Assembly: GCA_902580225.1 (NCBI GenBank)
Contig: CACHJU010000005.1
Coordinates: forward strand, 25,759-89,758
Source: an uncultured Verrucomicrobiota bacterium
GTDB lineage: Bacteria; Verrucomicrobiota; Verrucomicrobiia; Opitutales; Seribacteraceae
Length of the DNA stretch: 64,000 nt
Reading direction: 5' to 3'
Part shown: piece by piece, positions 1 to 7,894 of the stretch
How positions within the stretch are numbered: position 1 is the stretch's first letter
How the letters are laid out: every line of letters begins with the position of its first letter
Position numbers and translations under genes: made by a program
Notes under the pieces: model-generated
Told to the model about the DNA's origin: nothing
What the model saw: the letters and a program-made list of their open reading frames with translations, nothing else
Database searches by the model: none

Positions 1-196
1 CATTTGTCAGAATTTTTTTGAGAGGGGTAATCGGTCTTGGGTAAACATTCGATCCGATATTCGTACCCCCGCCCCCCAATGTACATGTATAAACACAACA
101 GGATATGTATAGACACATATAAACTTATTGTAGCTTTTATTGTAGCTTTTGCCTTTTCTTGGGTTTGAATCAGCTACATCCTAGTAAATTAAAGGA
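1..196. other. Window-edge non-coding stretch beside the tRNA-Gly 3' end
   Basis: No convincing gene is visible. The stretch holds a C-run (about 66-77), two imperfect 20-base-period copies of ATGTATAAACACA/ATGTATAGACACA (85-97 and 105-117) and a perfect 12-base tandem repeat (127-150). A minus-strand frame from an ATG at 116-118 stays open to the edge (39 codons) but resembles nothing I know. Because it lies directly downstream of a tRNA 3' end, it could be the edge of an integrated element, but no integrase is visible in the window. Confidence 0.4.
127..150. repeat. Perfect tandem 12-bp direct repeat
   Basis: ATTGTAGCTTTT occurs twice back to back (127-138 and 139-150), 47 bases beyond the CCA end of tRNA-Gly. 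Short direct repeats beside a tRNA 3' end can be recombinase arm sites, but nothing else here proves that. Confidence 0.6.
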
Positions 197-270
197 TGGT
201 GCGGGCACTCGGGATCGAACCGAGGACACCAGCTTGGAAGGCTGGGGTTTTACCACTAAACTATGCCCGC
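197..270 (-). tRNA. tRNA-Gly (anticodon TCC)
   Basis: Read on the minus strand, the sequence folds into a cloverleaf. The acceptor stem is GCGGGCA/TGCCCGC, the anticodon stem CCAGC/GCTGG flanks loop CTTCCAA with anticodon TCC, and the T-arm contains GGTTCGATCC. The discriminator is A at 200 and the 3' CCA is encoded in the DNA (199-197). Confidence 0.95.
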
Positions 271-284
271 GTCCAAAGTGATAT

Positions 285-312
285 AAAAACCTTTTGACCG
301 AAAGTGGTCAAG
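285..312 (-). terminator. Rho-independent terminator of the uppS-to-phosphatase operon
   Basis: On the minus strand, just after the stop of the inositol-phosphatase gene, TTGACC and GGTCAA form a 6-bp stem (294-299 with 306-311) around a 6-base loop. It is followed by AAG and a T5 run. Position and orientation fit the end of the six-gene minus-strand operon, separating it from tRNA-Gly. Confidence 0.6.
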
Positions 313-326
313 TTGCAATTCTTTCC

Positions 327-1169
327 TTAAGACTCGATGCTCAAGGCTTTCACAACCTCTTTGTGGAAGATTTCGGAACCGACCCGAAATGGACAGGATT
401 CCATTCTAGGAGAGAAGGATCGAAGAGGGAATACAGATTTATTCAAAAAATGAAAGTTGGCACTAGCCCCTTCACAGATTGGATAACCGGCAGCACAATC
501 CCAAGGCTTTGCCCGATATTCAAGACATCCATCTAATCGGCCAGTTGCCACATTGGCCAGACCAACAGCAGCGGAACCTGGGCAGCGAATTCGCCAAACA
601 CCCAGGGCCTCGGTGAGGGCATTTAAAGATTGGTGTGGGATGGGAAAGTGCATACAAAAGGTAAGTTTTTCGTTCACCAGTTCAGTAGAAGCTTTAACGG
701 GATGGGTTCCTTCAATCGATCCAAAAAACTTACCTCCCTGTAAAAGATTGTCTCTCCCGTAATCGTAAATGAAACCATAAACGGGCATGCCATGTCGGAG
801 TAGTCCGAGCGATATACAGCATTCAGGTACACCCACAGCATAATTATTGGTGCCATCTACTGGGTCAAGAACCCAGCAGAATTCTGCGTTAGTGGAAATA
901 GGTTCAGCCGTTTCCGAACCTTCCTCAGAACAGTAGTCATCACTGGAAAATTCTTTTTGAAGTTGAAGGAATAGTTCATGGGAGATGGTTTCGTCAACGA
1001 TAGTAACCCGGGTACCATCTTTTTTCCACCGACTGTCTGCGGCTCCGAAGTTAGCACGAAAGTATTCGACCTGATTGAGGACGGCATGATGTCCGGCAAG
1101 AATGCGATCCTGAAGAGCAGAGTCAGCCGCCGAGAGATTAGGGGTGTGATTGGTTAGGGAGCGATCCAT
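327..1169 (-). CDS. Inositol monophosphatase family protein
   Basis: This is a Mg2+-dependent sugar- or inositol-phosphate phosphatase of the IMPase/SuhB/HisN-type superfamily, likely cytoplasmic. Family metal-site motifs are all visible in 280 residues: the EE pair near residue 82, DPVDGT at 102-107, and WDCAAGY at 223-229. Length is normal. The ATG start lies 16 bases inside the upstream ispG reading frame, so the two genes are probably translationally coupled. It is the last gene of the uppS-cdsA-dxr-rseP-ispG operon and is followed by a hairpin terminator. The substrate cannot be told from sequence: inositol-1-phosphate, histidinol phosphate and 3'-phosphoadenosine phosphate are all handled by members of this superfamily. 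The family call is secure; the substrate is unknown. Confidence 0.9.
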   Translation of the reverse strand: MDRSLTNHTPNLSAADSALQDRILAGHHAVLNQVEYFRANFGAADSRWKKDGTRVTIVDETISHELFLQLQKEFSSDDYCSEEGSETAEPISTNAEFCWVLDPVDGTNNYAVGVPECCISLGLLRHGMPVYGFIYDYGRDNLLQGGKFFGSIEGTHPVKASTELVNEKLTFCMHFPIPHQSLNALTEALGVWRIRCPGSAAVGLANVATGRLDGCLEYRAKPWDCAAGYPICEGASANFHFLNKSVFPLRSFSPRMESCPFRVGSEIFHKEVVKALSIES

Positions 1170-3178
1170 TTATTTTCACTTTTAATTAGTTGAACGAGTT
1201 GATCAACGGCATCCCTTTCGGGAATTGCAGATTTGACCCGATTTTTACTTACATAAAGATCAATTTTACCGGGTCCTGAACCGACATATCCAAAATCAGC
1301 ATCTGCCATTTCTCCGGGTCCATTTACAATGCATCCCATCACCGCAATTGTAATCCCCTTTAAATGTCCGGTTGCTTCCTTCACTTTTTGAGTAGTGCTT
1401 TGTAGATCAAACAAAGTTCTTCCACAACTGGGACAGGCAATAAATTCAGTTTTGGATATACGGGCTCGGGCACCTTGTAGAAGGTTGTAAGCTAGTGCCC
1501 GGTTTCGATTTAGATCTCCGGTGTCTTCAACAGAGATCATATCTCCTATTCCATCACAGAGAAGGGAGCCTGATAGAATTGCAGAGTCGAGTAACTTAGC
1601 GGAAAAATAGTTTTCTTCGGGGAAGAACCTTGAGTCTTCATAATTTCTTATCCAAATTGGGGAGTTTAGACCTAGCTGACCAATATACACAGCGAGTTCG
1701 CGGTATCCGGATACTGGTTGAATGCAGTCTTTATGATCGAGAGTAACGATTGTCTTACTTGAGGCATTCGCTAGTATGGTGGATATTTCTTCGTTTGAAC
1801 CGCTGGGGTCTATTGATAAGACAGGCTGGTTCCCAGCTTCATCACAAAGTGTAAGGAAGCGAGCTAGATCTGCTCCACTGCAAGTTGCTTTTGGACTATA
1901 CCAGAGCAAGGGTACCAGTTTCGAACGGTTCGGTGGAATCGAGTCGTCGTCTGATTCCTCTCTCTGATCATCTATTAGTATAGTGTGTACCGCACCAAGC
2001 AGGGATGAACGAAGCAATGCCAAATTAGGAAGTTCTCTAGAGTGCTTCAGAGTAAGAATAAGTCCTTCTATGGGTGCGTCCTTTGAACTAACCTGAACTT
2101 GTGCAACGGTGCGAATAATTTCAGCAGTTTTAGATAATGTAAAGGAAGCATGGCTAAGAACAGCGGGTGGATGATTATCTCCGATTGATAGACCGGCAGC
2201 AGAAAGTTTTATTTCAAGACTTTCTCTTCGCTGAAAGGAGAAGAAATCAATTTCTTCCATGAGATCAATTCGATCTTTTTTTGGGGATACCCACCAATGC
2301 TCTGCTCGACTGGCAAGGTCTCGGGCAACGGGTATTTCAGCAACTGGGTCTTCGGTCAAGGAAACTCGTACAGTATCCCCTAGACCGTCAAGAAGAAGAG
2401 AGCCTATTCCAATAGCACTTTTTATACGGGCGTCTTCACCGTCACCCGCTTCAGTCACTCCGAGATGGAGTGGGTAGTCCATATTTTCTTCCTTCATCAG
2501 CGAGACAACCAAACGATATGCTTCAATCATTACTTTCGGATTACTCGATTTCATAGAGAGAACGAGGTCATGGAAATTATGGGAGCGAGCAATGCGAATA
2601 AATTCTAGGGCCGACTCAGCCATTCCCCGAGGCGAATCGCCAAATCGATTCATAATTCGGTCAGAAAGTGATCCATGGTTTGTTCCGATGCGCATGGAAC
2701 GCCCAAGTTCTTTGCAGCGGAGAACTAATGGGGAAAAAGATTCGTGGAGTCGTTCGAGTTCATTTTGGTACTGAGAATCACTGTATTCGCGTATTTTGAA
2801 TTTTTTACGGTCTGCGTAATTTCCGGGGTTGACCCTAACTTTTTCGACATATTTTGCAGCTTCCATTGCGGCTTGTGGAAGAAAATGAATATCGGCAACT
2901 AACGGAACATCAATTTTTGCAGAACGGATTTGTCGGGATATTTCCGCAAGGGCTTTTGCAGCCCGAACATTTGGGGCGGTAATACGAACAATCTCACAAC
3001 CAGCTTCCGCAAGTTCAATTGTTTGTCTGACTGTTCCTTCAATATCTAAAGTGTCAGTTGTGGTCATTGATTGGACTCTAACTGGATGATTACCTCCGGT
3101 TTCGACATATCCAATGCGTACGACTCTAGATGATCTACGAATCGACTGAAAACGCGAGGCGCAGTATGAGGACGCCAT
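1154..3178 (-). CDS. ispG: 4-hydroxy-3-methylbut-2-enyl diphosphate synthase, long form
   Basis: This is the penultimate enzyme of the MEP isoprenoid pathway, converting MEcPP to HMBPP with a [4Fe-4S] cluster and reduced ferredoxin or flavodoxin. The N-terminal TIM-barrel shows VQSMTTTDT and the VRVNPGN motif. The C-terminal cluster domain shows CPSC (C582, C585), GC at 616 and the catalytic-glutamate motif NGPGE. At 674 residues it is much longer than the roughly 370-residue E. coli enzyme. The extra few hundred residues between barrel and cluster domain match the three-domain type known from plants, Bacteroidetes and PVC bacteria. It follows rseP by 16 bases and overlaps the phosphatase start. 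dxr lies in the same operon, so two MEP steps are co-expressed with uppS, which uses their products. Confidence 0.97.
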   Translation of the reverse strand: MASSYCASRFQSIRRSSRVVRIGYVETGGNHPVRVQSMTTTDTLDIEGTVRQTIELAEAGCEIVRITAPNVRAAKALAEISRQIRSAKIDVPLVADIHFLPQAAMEAAKYVEKVRVNPGNYADRKKFKIREYSDSQYQNELERLHESFSPLVLRCKELGRSMRIGTNHGSLSDRIMNRFGDSPRGMAESALEFIRIARSHNFHDLVLSMKSSNPKVMIEAYRLVVSLMKEENMDYPLHLGVTEAGDGEDARIKSAIGIGSLLLDGLGDTVRVSLTEDPVAEIPVARDLASRAEHWWVSPKKDRIDLMEEIDFFSFQRRESLEIKLSAAGLSIGDNHPPAVLSHASFTLSKTAEIIRTVAQVQVSSKDAPIEGLILTLKHSRELPNLALLRSSLLGAVHTILIDDQREESDDDSIPPNRSKLVPLLWYSPKATCSGADLARFLTLCDEAGNQPVLSIDPSGSNEEISTILANASSKTIVTLDHKDCIQPVSGYRELAVYIGQLGLNSPIWIRNYEDSRFFPEENYFSAKLLDSAILSGSLLCDGIGDMISVEDTGDLNRNRALAYNLLQGARARISKTEFIACPSCGRTLFDLQSTTQKVKEATGHLKGITIAVMGCIVNGPGEMADADFGYVGSGPGKIDLYVSKNRVKSAIPERDAVDQLVQLIKSENKWIAP

Positions 3179-3194
3179 TTCTTAAATTAATCCT

Positions 3195-4667
3195 TTAAGG
3201 AAAAATTCGCTGAAAATCAAAAAAAGTGACATACAGCATGAAGGAAAAGAGTAGAACCACAAAAAGCATTTGTGATCGTTCAAGAAATGCCAAGGGAAGA
3301 GGTTTGCCCCGAAGTCTTTCAATAGTGGCAAAAACCATGTGTCCACCGTCCAAAACAGGTATTGGTAATAAGTTAAGAATGGCGAGGTTGACATTGATAA
3401 AGACAACAAACCAGAGGAGTCTTTTAAATCCAATGCTAGCAAAAATGCTCAAATTATTAACAATCCCGACTGGCCCGCTCATGTTGCGAAGTTTAACATC
3501 AGACTGAGGACTGACTAGACCGGTTAGAGTATGGTACATATCCTTAACCCGACTTACAATGAGAAGAAGAGGATTTGGATAAGTTGTAATCATCTTGAAT
3601 TGGGGGCTAAATCCGATGAGTTTTCTTTTTACAGTATCTTCACCTTGCTGCATTTCCTTTTCTACGGGTAAAAGGTGGTAGGTTTGTTCCAATCCACTTT
3701 CCCCTCCCTTGCGAACTGTGAGGGCGATTTCTTTATTATCATCTAATTTCGTAAGATAATCTACAAGGTGGGAAAATGAAAAAATCTTTTTTTCATCCAC
3801 GGAAACCAATTGATCTCCCTTCTCTAAACCTGCTTGTATAGCGGGCATATCTGGTTGAAGTTCATTGATAAAAAAAGTTTCCTTTGGTCCGATCCCAATA
3901 ACGCGAATTTCTTCCGTGCCAAAAACTTCAGGAAACACCTCAATATCCTTTCTCTCATTGCTTCGTAAAACGGTTAATCGTGAAAGACGTCGACCTTGGG
4001 CAGTTTTTAACTTGCCGGTTACGATTCGGCTCTGAACATCCATAAAGTCTTCAACCGGGGCACCATCGACAGAAAGAACCTGATCGCCAGGAAGCAATCC
4101 TGCCTTTTTTGCTGGACTTGTGACGGTTTCACCCTGTTGTACGATTGGATTCCAACGTTCGACTGTATCCGCGACATAACCAATTTTGGTGGTCAATTCT
4201 CCGTCTCTTCGTTCGTAACCAAAGAACCAAAGAACACTGGAAAGAGCGAAAGCGAGAAGGATATTAAAAACAGCCCCCATTACCGAGACGATCATTTTGT
4301 CTGCGTAGCTTATTTTGGGAGGGGTTTTGGGTTCTACACCCTCTTCTTTCTCATTGTCATCGTCTTCAATGTCATCCCATGCAGAAAGTCTGTTTTCTTC
4401 AGGTTGATCACTTTGTCCTTCAACTCGACCCATATCCGCCAGTTGGGGCAGGGCCACATAGCCGCCAAAAGGAAACATAGAAATTCGATATTCAACCCCA
4501 TCTTTTTCCCAACCAAATATTTTTGGCCCAAATCCGATGGAAAATCTTTTGATAATAAGCCCACGTTGACGGGCAGCCAGAAAATGACCAAGTTCGTGTA
4601 TAAAAATAGTGAAGCCTAGTGCAAGCAAGGCAACAAGAAGAAACGCGAAGTCGTATAAAAATGACAT
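3195..4667 (-). CDS. rseP: RseP-family site-2 zinc metalloprotease
   Basis: This is an inner-membrane protease that cleaves within membrane segments, typically anti-sigma factors and leftover signal peptides. The zinc-binding HELGH (residues 24-28) sits in the first membrane helix. The second metal-ligand motif NLLPIPVLDGGH lies in a C-terminal helix. Two PDZ-like domains are between them, each with a GLxxGD element (GLLPGDQVLSVDG and GLEKGDQLVSVDE). Its 490 residues slightly exceed the usual 450. Much of the extra length is a very acidic stretch near residues 80-115, before the second membrane segment. It lies 15 bases downstream of dxr, the common uppS-cdsA-dxr-rseP order of bacteria. Confidence 0.95.
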   Translation of the reverse strand: MSFLYDFAFLLVALLALGFTIFIHELGHFLAARQRGLIIKRFSIGFGPKIFGWEKDGVEYRISMFPFGGYVALPQLADMGRVEGQSDQPEENRLSAWDDIEDDDNEKEEGVEPKTPPKISYADKMIVSVMGAVFNILLAFALSSVLWFFGYERRDGELTTKIGYVADTVERWNPIVQQGETVTSPAKKAGLLPGDQVLSVDGAPVEDFMDVQSRIVTGKLKTAQGRRLSRLTVLRSNERKDIEVFPEVFGTEEIRVIGIGPKETFFINELQPDMPAIQAGLEKGDQLVSVDEKKIFSFSHLVDYLTKLDDNKEIALTVRKGGESGLEQTYHLLPVEKEMQQGEDTVKRKLIGFSPQFKMITTYPNPLLLIVSRVKDMYHTLTGLVSPQSDVKLRNMSGPVGIVNNLSIFASIGFKRLLWFVVFINVNLAILNLLPIPVLDGGHMVFATIERLRGKPLPLAFLERSQMLFVVLLFSFMLYVTFFDFQRIFP

Positions 4668-4682
4668 AACTAAAATAAAGTG

Positions 4683-5837
4683 CTATCGAATATGATCGAT
4701 TTCAATTGATGCAATTCTACGCGATTCTGCATCCAAAGAAATTAATTCTTCAATTGATTCGGTTTTAATAAAATCTGATTTTTCCAAAGTGTCTTCAATT
4801 ATGCGAGGAATATCAAGAAAGCCAATTCGATTCCGCAGAAAAGCATCTACAGCAATCTCATTGGCTGCATTGAAAACTAATGGAGCTGAATTGTCTTGTT
4901 CCATTGCATCCTTTGCCAAGCGTAGGCATGGGTATCTGTCGAGAGAAGGAGGAGAGAATGATAAATCGAGTGATTTAGAAAAGTCGAGAGAAGGTTCGAT
5001 TCCCAGATGTCGTTCAGGAAATAGGATAGCATTTTGCATCGCAAAAGTCATAGATGGAGGAGTCATTTGAGCAAGGCAGCACCCATCCACAAAACGAACT
5101 ATCGCATGAACAATACTTGGAGGATGGATTACAACTTCCAATTGTTCTGGTTTAAGATCAAATAACCAACGTGCTTCTATGAGCTCAAGTCCTTTGTTAG
5201 CCATGGTAGCAGAATCAACGGTAATTTTTTTACCCATTGACCAGTTGGGATGACATAGAGCTTGTTTGATCGTAACTTGATCGAGTTGATTTATGGGTAA
5301 ATTACGAAACGGACCTCCTGATGCGGTTAAAATGATTGATTCAATAGATCGTTGAGGCTGATTCTGAATGCATTGAAAAACCGCATTATGTTCACTATCA
5401 GCGGGAATAATGGTAGCCCCATATTTTTCTGCGGTACGGGTTACTAATTTTCCTCCTACAACAAGTGATTCTTTATTTGCTAGGACAACATCTTTACCAG
5501 ATTTAAGTGCTGCAAGCGTAGGCAAAAGTCCCACAGTTCCAACCACAGCGATTACAATAATGTCGGCATCACCCAAGCAGGCCAGATCTTCTAAAGATTT
5601 CAGTCCCGTCCGAAGTTCAGTACAACTTGGGAAAGACAGATTTACTTTGGGTTCGCTTGTAAGGATGGCATGGGGAACTTGGAATTCATCTGCAATAGAT
5701 GAAAGTTTTTCTGCCTGGGTGTGAGCTGAAATGCCAATAAGCTTAATTTTATCGGGATGTTTACGAATGACTTTTAATGTACTGTCACCAATGGAGCCAG
5801 TTGCACCTAGAAGTACCAGCTTCTTGGGAGAATTCAC
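4683..5837 (-). CDS. dxr: 1-deoxy-D-xylulose 5-phosphate reductoisomerase
   Basis: This is the first committed MEP-pathway enzyme, forming MEP from DXP with NADPH in the cytoplasm. The N-terminal Rossmann motif GATGSIGDSTL, the ANKESLV segment, the metal site in ADSEHNA, and the substrate-binding SGGPF and HPNWSMGKKITVDSATMANKG segments are all present. The length of 384 residues is normal. The start is GTG, and GTGA overlaps the TGA stop of cdsA by 4 bases, so translation is coupled. ispG, two genes downstream, serves the same pathway. Confidence 0.97.
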   Translation of the reverse strand: MNSPKKLVLLGATGSIGDSTLKVIRKHPDKIKLIGISAHTQAEKLSSIADEFQVPHAILTSEPKVNLSFPSCTELRTGLKSLEDLACLGDADIIVIAVVGTVGLLPTLAALKSGKDVVLANKESLVVGGKLVTRTAEKYGATIIPADSEHNAVFQCIQNQPQRSIESIILTASGGPFRNLPINQLDQVTIKQALCHPNWSMGKKITVDSATMANKGLELIEARWLFDLKPEQLEVVIHPPSIVHAIVRFVDGCCLAQMTPPSMTFAMQNAILFPERHLGIEPSLDFSKSLDLSFSPPSLDRYPCLRLAKDAMEQDNSAPLVFNAANEIAVDAFLRNRIGFLDIPRIIEDTLEKSDFIKTESIEELISLDAESRRIASIEIDHIR

Positions 5838-6694
5838 TTTTGCAAAAAGAATAGAATGAAGTAACCCGTGGGAGCAGCAAGAATCAGACTGTCAGTTAGA
5901 TCGAAAAGACCGCCTATGCCCGGTATGGCTCCACCCGAATCTTTCATGGATGCAAGTCTTTTGAGTACCGAGGCGATTAGATCTCCAATCACTGCACTTA
6001 GAGCTAGACCTAATCCCCAAACTGCTCCTTGAGCAGGAGAAAAAATCCAATCCCCAAAAAAAACAATTTCAGTTAATTTTTCCTGGAAAATCCAGGGGAG
6101 CAGAGCGCCCATACCCGCTGAAGCAGCAAAACCTCCAAGTAAACCTTCAATAGTTTTACCTGGACTAATGGAAGGTGCCATTTTTGTTCTTCCTATTGCT
6201 TTACCAATAAGCAAAGCACCTATGTCACTAAATTTAGCAACAATCACAATCCAGAGGGCAAAAAAGAGTCCAAACCCCATAAAACAGTTTCCGCTCTCGC
6301 TGCCTCCTATTTGTAGGATCCTTACGAAGTATTGTAGAAGAAAAGAAACAAAAAGAAGCCCAAAGAATGTAGGCATAAGTCTTTTTATATACATTCCTCT
6401 TTGAGCCTGCGGGAATAGAACACAGGCAGCTGATGAAAAAAGAGCACCGATCGCAAGCACATCAACTCCATAACCTTCAAAATAGAAGGATATTGGAATT
6501 AAGCATCCTCCTGTAATGAGCCCCGATAATCGATTTGCTGCGTAACCCAAGCGTCCCAGAATAGTGTAAACTTCAAACAGGGTCAGAGTCGCACAAAAAT
6601 TTAGAATCCACATGGCCCCAGTCTCCTTCAGCGAGTATACTACTAATGCAATAAGTCCCCAAAGAAGAATGGTTGAGAAAGAGCGTAAGATCAT
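5834..6694 (-). CDS. cdsA: Phosphatidate cytidylyltransferase (CDP-diacylglycerol synthase)
   Basis: This integral membrane enzyme makes CDP-diacylglycerol from phosphatidate and CTP, feeding phospholipid synthesis. It has about eight hydrophobic segments over 286 residues and a C-terminal catalytic motif beginning KRLASMKDSGG. The usual continuation PGHGG-x2-DR-x-D reads PGIGGLFDLTD here, so the conserved His and Arg are replaced by Ile and Leu while the aspartates remain. It overlaps uppS and dxr by 4 bases on either side. Family and role are clear from the motif and operon context; the signature change is noted separately. Confidence 0.92.
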   Translation of the reverse strand: MILRSFSTILLWGLIALVVYSLKETGAMWILNFCATLTLFEVYTILGRLGYAANRLSGLITGGCLIPISFYFEGYGVDVLAIGALFSSAACVLFPQAQRGMYIKRLMPTFFGLLFVSFLLQYFVRILQIGGSESGNCFMGFGLFFALWIVIVAKFSDIGALLIGKAIGRTKMAPSISPGKTIEGLLGGFAASAGMGALLPWIFQEKLTEIVFFGDWIFSPAQGAVWGLGLALSAVIGDLIASVLKRLASMKDSGGAIPGIGGLFDLTDSLILAAPTGYFILFFLQK

Positions 6695-7467
6695 AATTTT
6701 TGGTTGGGCATGAAGGACTGGGCAATGCTGGACAGTTGGTCACTCGTTTGTCCAAATCTACGTTCTCTCTGAATATAATTCTGTAATGCCTCAATAAATG
6801 CATCGCGGTTAAAATCAGGCCAATGAAGAGGTGATACAAAAATTTCTGCATAGGCAGCCTGTAATAAAAGAAAATTACTCAGACGAAACTCTCCGGAAGT
6901 ACGAATGATAAGATCTGGATCCGGTAGCTCACTTGTTTCCAAATAATTTGAGAAACTCGACCAGTTTAAATGTTTAGGGCTTTCTCCAGATTCGAAAATT
7001 TTCTGGGCATAGGTATTTATCCCATTTAGAACTTCCTGTCTGCTACCATAATTTAAAGCAAGAGTTAAGTTCCAATCAGAATTATGTTTTGTTTTTTCGA
7101 TTGTTTCCTCGACAATTTTTCGGGCAAATTCGGGTAACCCAGATAAATCGCCAATAGCCCTTAAACGAATGCCATCTTTTAACATACTTTCGAGTTCAAG
7201 TTTTAAAAATTCTTCCAATAAATGCATTAAACCTGATTTCTCTTTATCGGGTCTAGTTTGATTTTCAGTACTGAAGGCATAGAGAGTAATATATTGCACG
7301 CCTACCTCACGGGCAGTATTGACTATACTTCTAACATTCTTTACTCCATTTCGATGGCCAAATATTCGCGGTTTTCCTCGTGAACGAGCCCAGCGACCAT
7401 TGCCATCCATTATTATTGCAACATGGTTTGGAAGTTTTTCGCGTTCTTGTTCAGAAAAAGTATTCAT
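6691..7467 (-). CDS. uppS: Isoprenyl (undecaprenyl) diphosphate synthase
   Basis: This cis-prenyltransferase adds isopentenyl diphosphate units to farnesyl diphosphate to give the C55 carrier lipid for peptidoglycan and surface polymers. The catalytic Asp lies in IIMDGNGRWA (D21), followed by GHRNGV. The C-terminal DLIIRTSGEFRLSNFLL and the aromatic stretch AEIFVSPLHWPDF are typical. The length of 258 residues is normal. It is the first gene of the minus-strand operon and starts 72 bases from the divergent pterin dehydratase gene. Its ATG context shows no strong Shine-Dalgarno sequence. Confidence 0.97.
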   Translation of the reverse strand: MNTFSEQEREKLPNHVAIIMDGNGRWARSRGKPRIFGHRNGVKNVRSIVNTAREVGVQYITLYAFSTENQTRPDKEKSGLMHLLEEFLKLELESMLKDGIRLRAIGDLSGLPEFARKIVEETIEKTKHNSDWNLTLALNYGSRQEVLNGINTYAQKIFESGESPKHLNWSSFSNYLETSELPDPDLIIRTSGEFRLSNFLLLQAAYAEIFVSPLHWPDFNRDAFIEALQNYIQRERRFGQTSDQLSSIAQSFMPNQKL

Positions 7468-7504
7468 TTATTATATTTTATTATTTCAACGAGTTCAGGA
7501 CCAA

Positions 7505-7533
7505 TTGACAACGAGGAAAGCATATTCTAATTC
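7505..7533 (+). promoter_or_regulatory. Possible promoter of the pterin dehydratase gene
   Basis: A perfect TTGACA (7505-7510) is followed by TCTAAT at 7526 (15-base spacing) or TAATTC at 7528 (17-base spacing), immediately before the ATG at 7540. If used, the mRNA would be almost leaderless. The -10 match is only partial. Confidence 0.35.
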
Positions 7534-7539
7534 CAAGAT

Positions 7540-7824
7540 ATGAAAAAAAACTTATCTGAAATCACAATTATTAAGAAAGTCGCTCAGTTGTCGGGATGGA
7601 CATTTGAAAAAAACAGTCTAAGAAAATCTTATGTTTTTAAGGATTTTCGTGAGGCGATCACATTTATTTTACGGATTTCATATGAAGCTGAAGAATTGAA
7701 TCATCACCCGGAGATTTTTAATTGCTTCAATCGAGTGGAAATCATTCTAAATACTCATGAAGCTGGTAATAAGGTAACCCAGAGAGATTTTGATCTCGCA
7801 AAAGCAATGGATTCAATTTCTTAG
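7540..7824 (+). CDS. Pterin-4a-carbinolamine dehydratase family protein
   Basis: This small protein (94 residues) belongs to the PCD/DCoH family, which dehydrates 4a-hydroxy-tetrahydropterin during tetrahydropterin recycling; many bacterial homologues probably serve other pterin chemistry. The diagnostic features are the single-domain length, the YVFKDFREAITFI helix and the catalytic EELNHHPEIFNCFNRVEI segment with the paired histidines. The C-terminal RDFDLAKAMD helix is also typical. It is transcribed away from uppS. No aromatic amino acid hydroxylase is visible in this window, so the partner enzyme is unknown. Confidence 0.9.
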   Translation: MKKNLSEITIIKKVAQLSGWTFEKNSLRKSYVFKDFREAITFILRISYEAEELNHHPEIFNCFNRVEIILNTHEAGNKVTQRDFDLAKAMDSIS

Positions 7825-7894
7825 GTCGAATCAAGTTTCATCTTGGCAACATAGGATTCTTCTATGGGATAAAGATGGTGCCAGTTATTTTGAT

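Noticed and set aside
1..118. Minus-strand frame open to the left edge (39 codons)
   Set aside because: Too short, contains a glycine run encoded by the C-run and resembles no integrase or other family.
294..536. Plus-strand 80-codon frame opposite the inositol phosphatase
   Set aside because: Antisense shadow of a well-conserved gene; no start signal or family.
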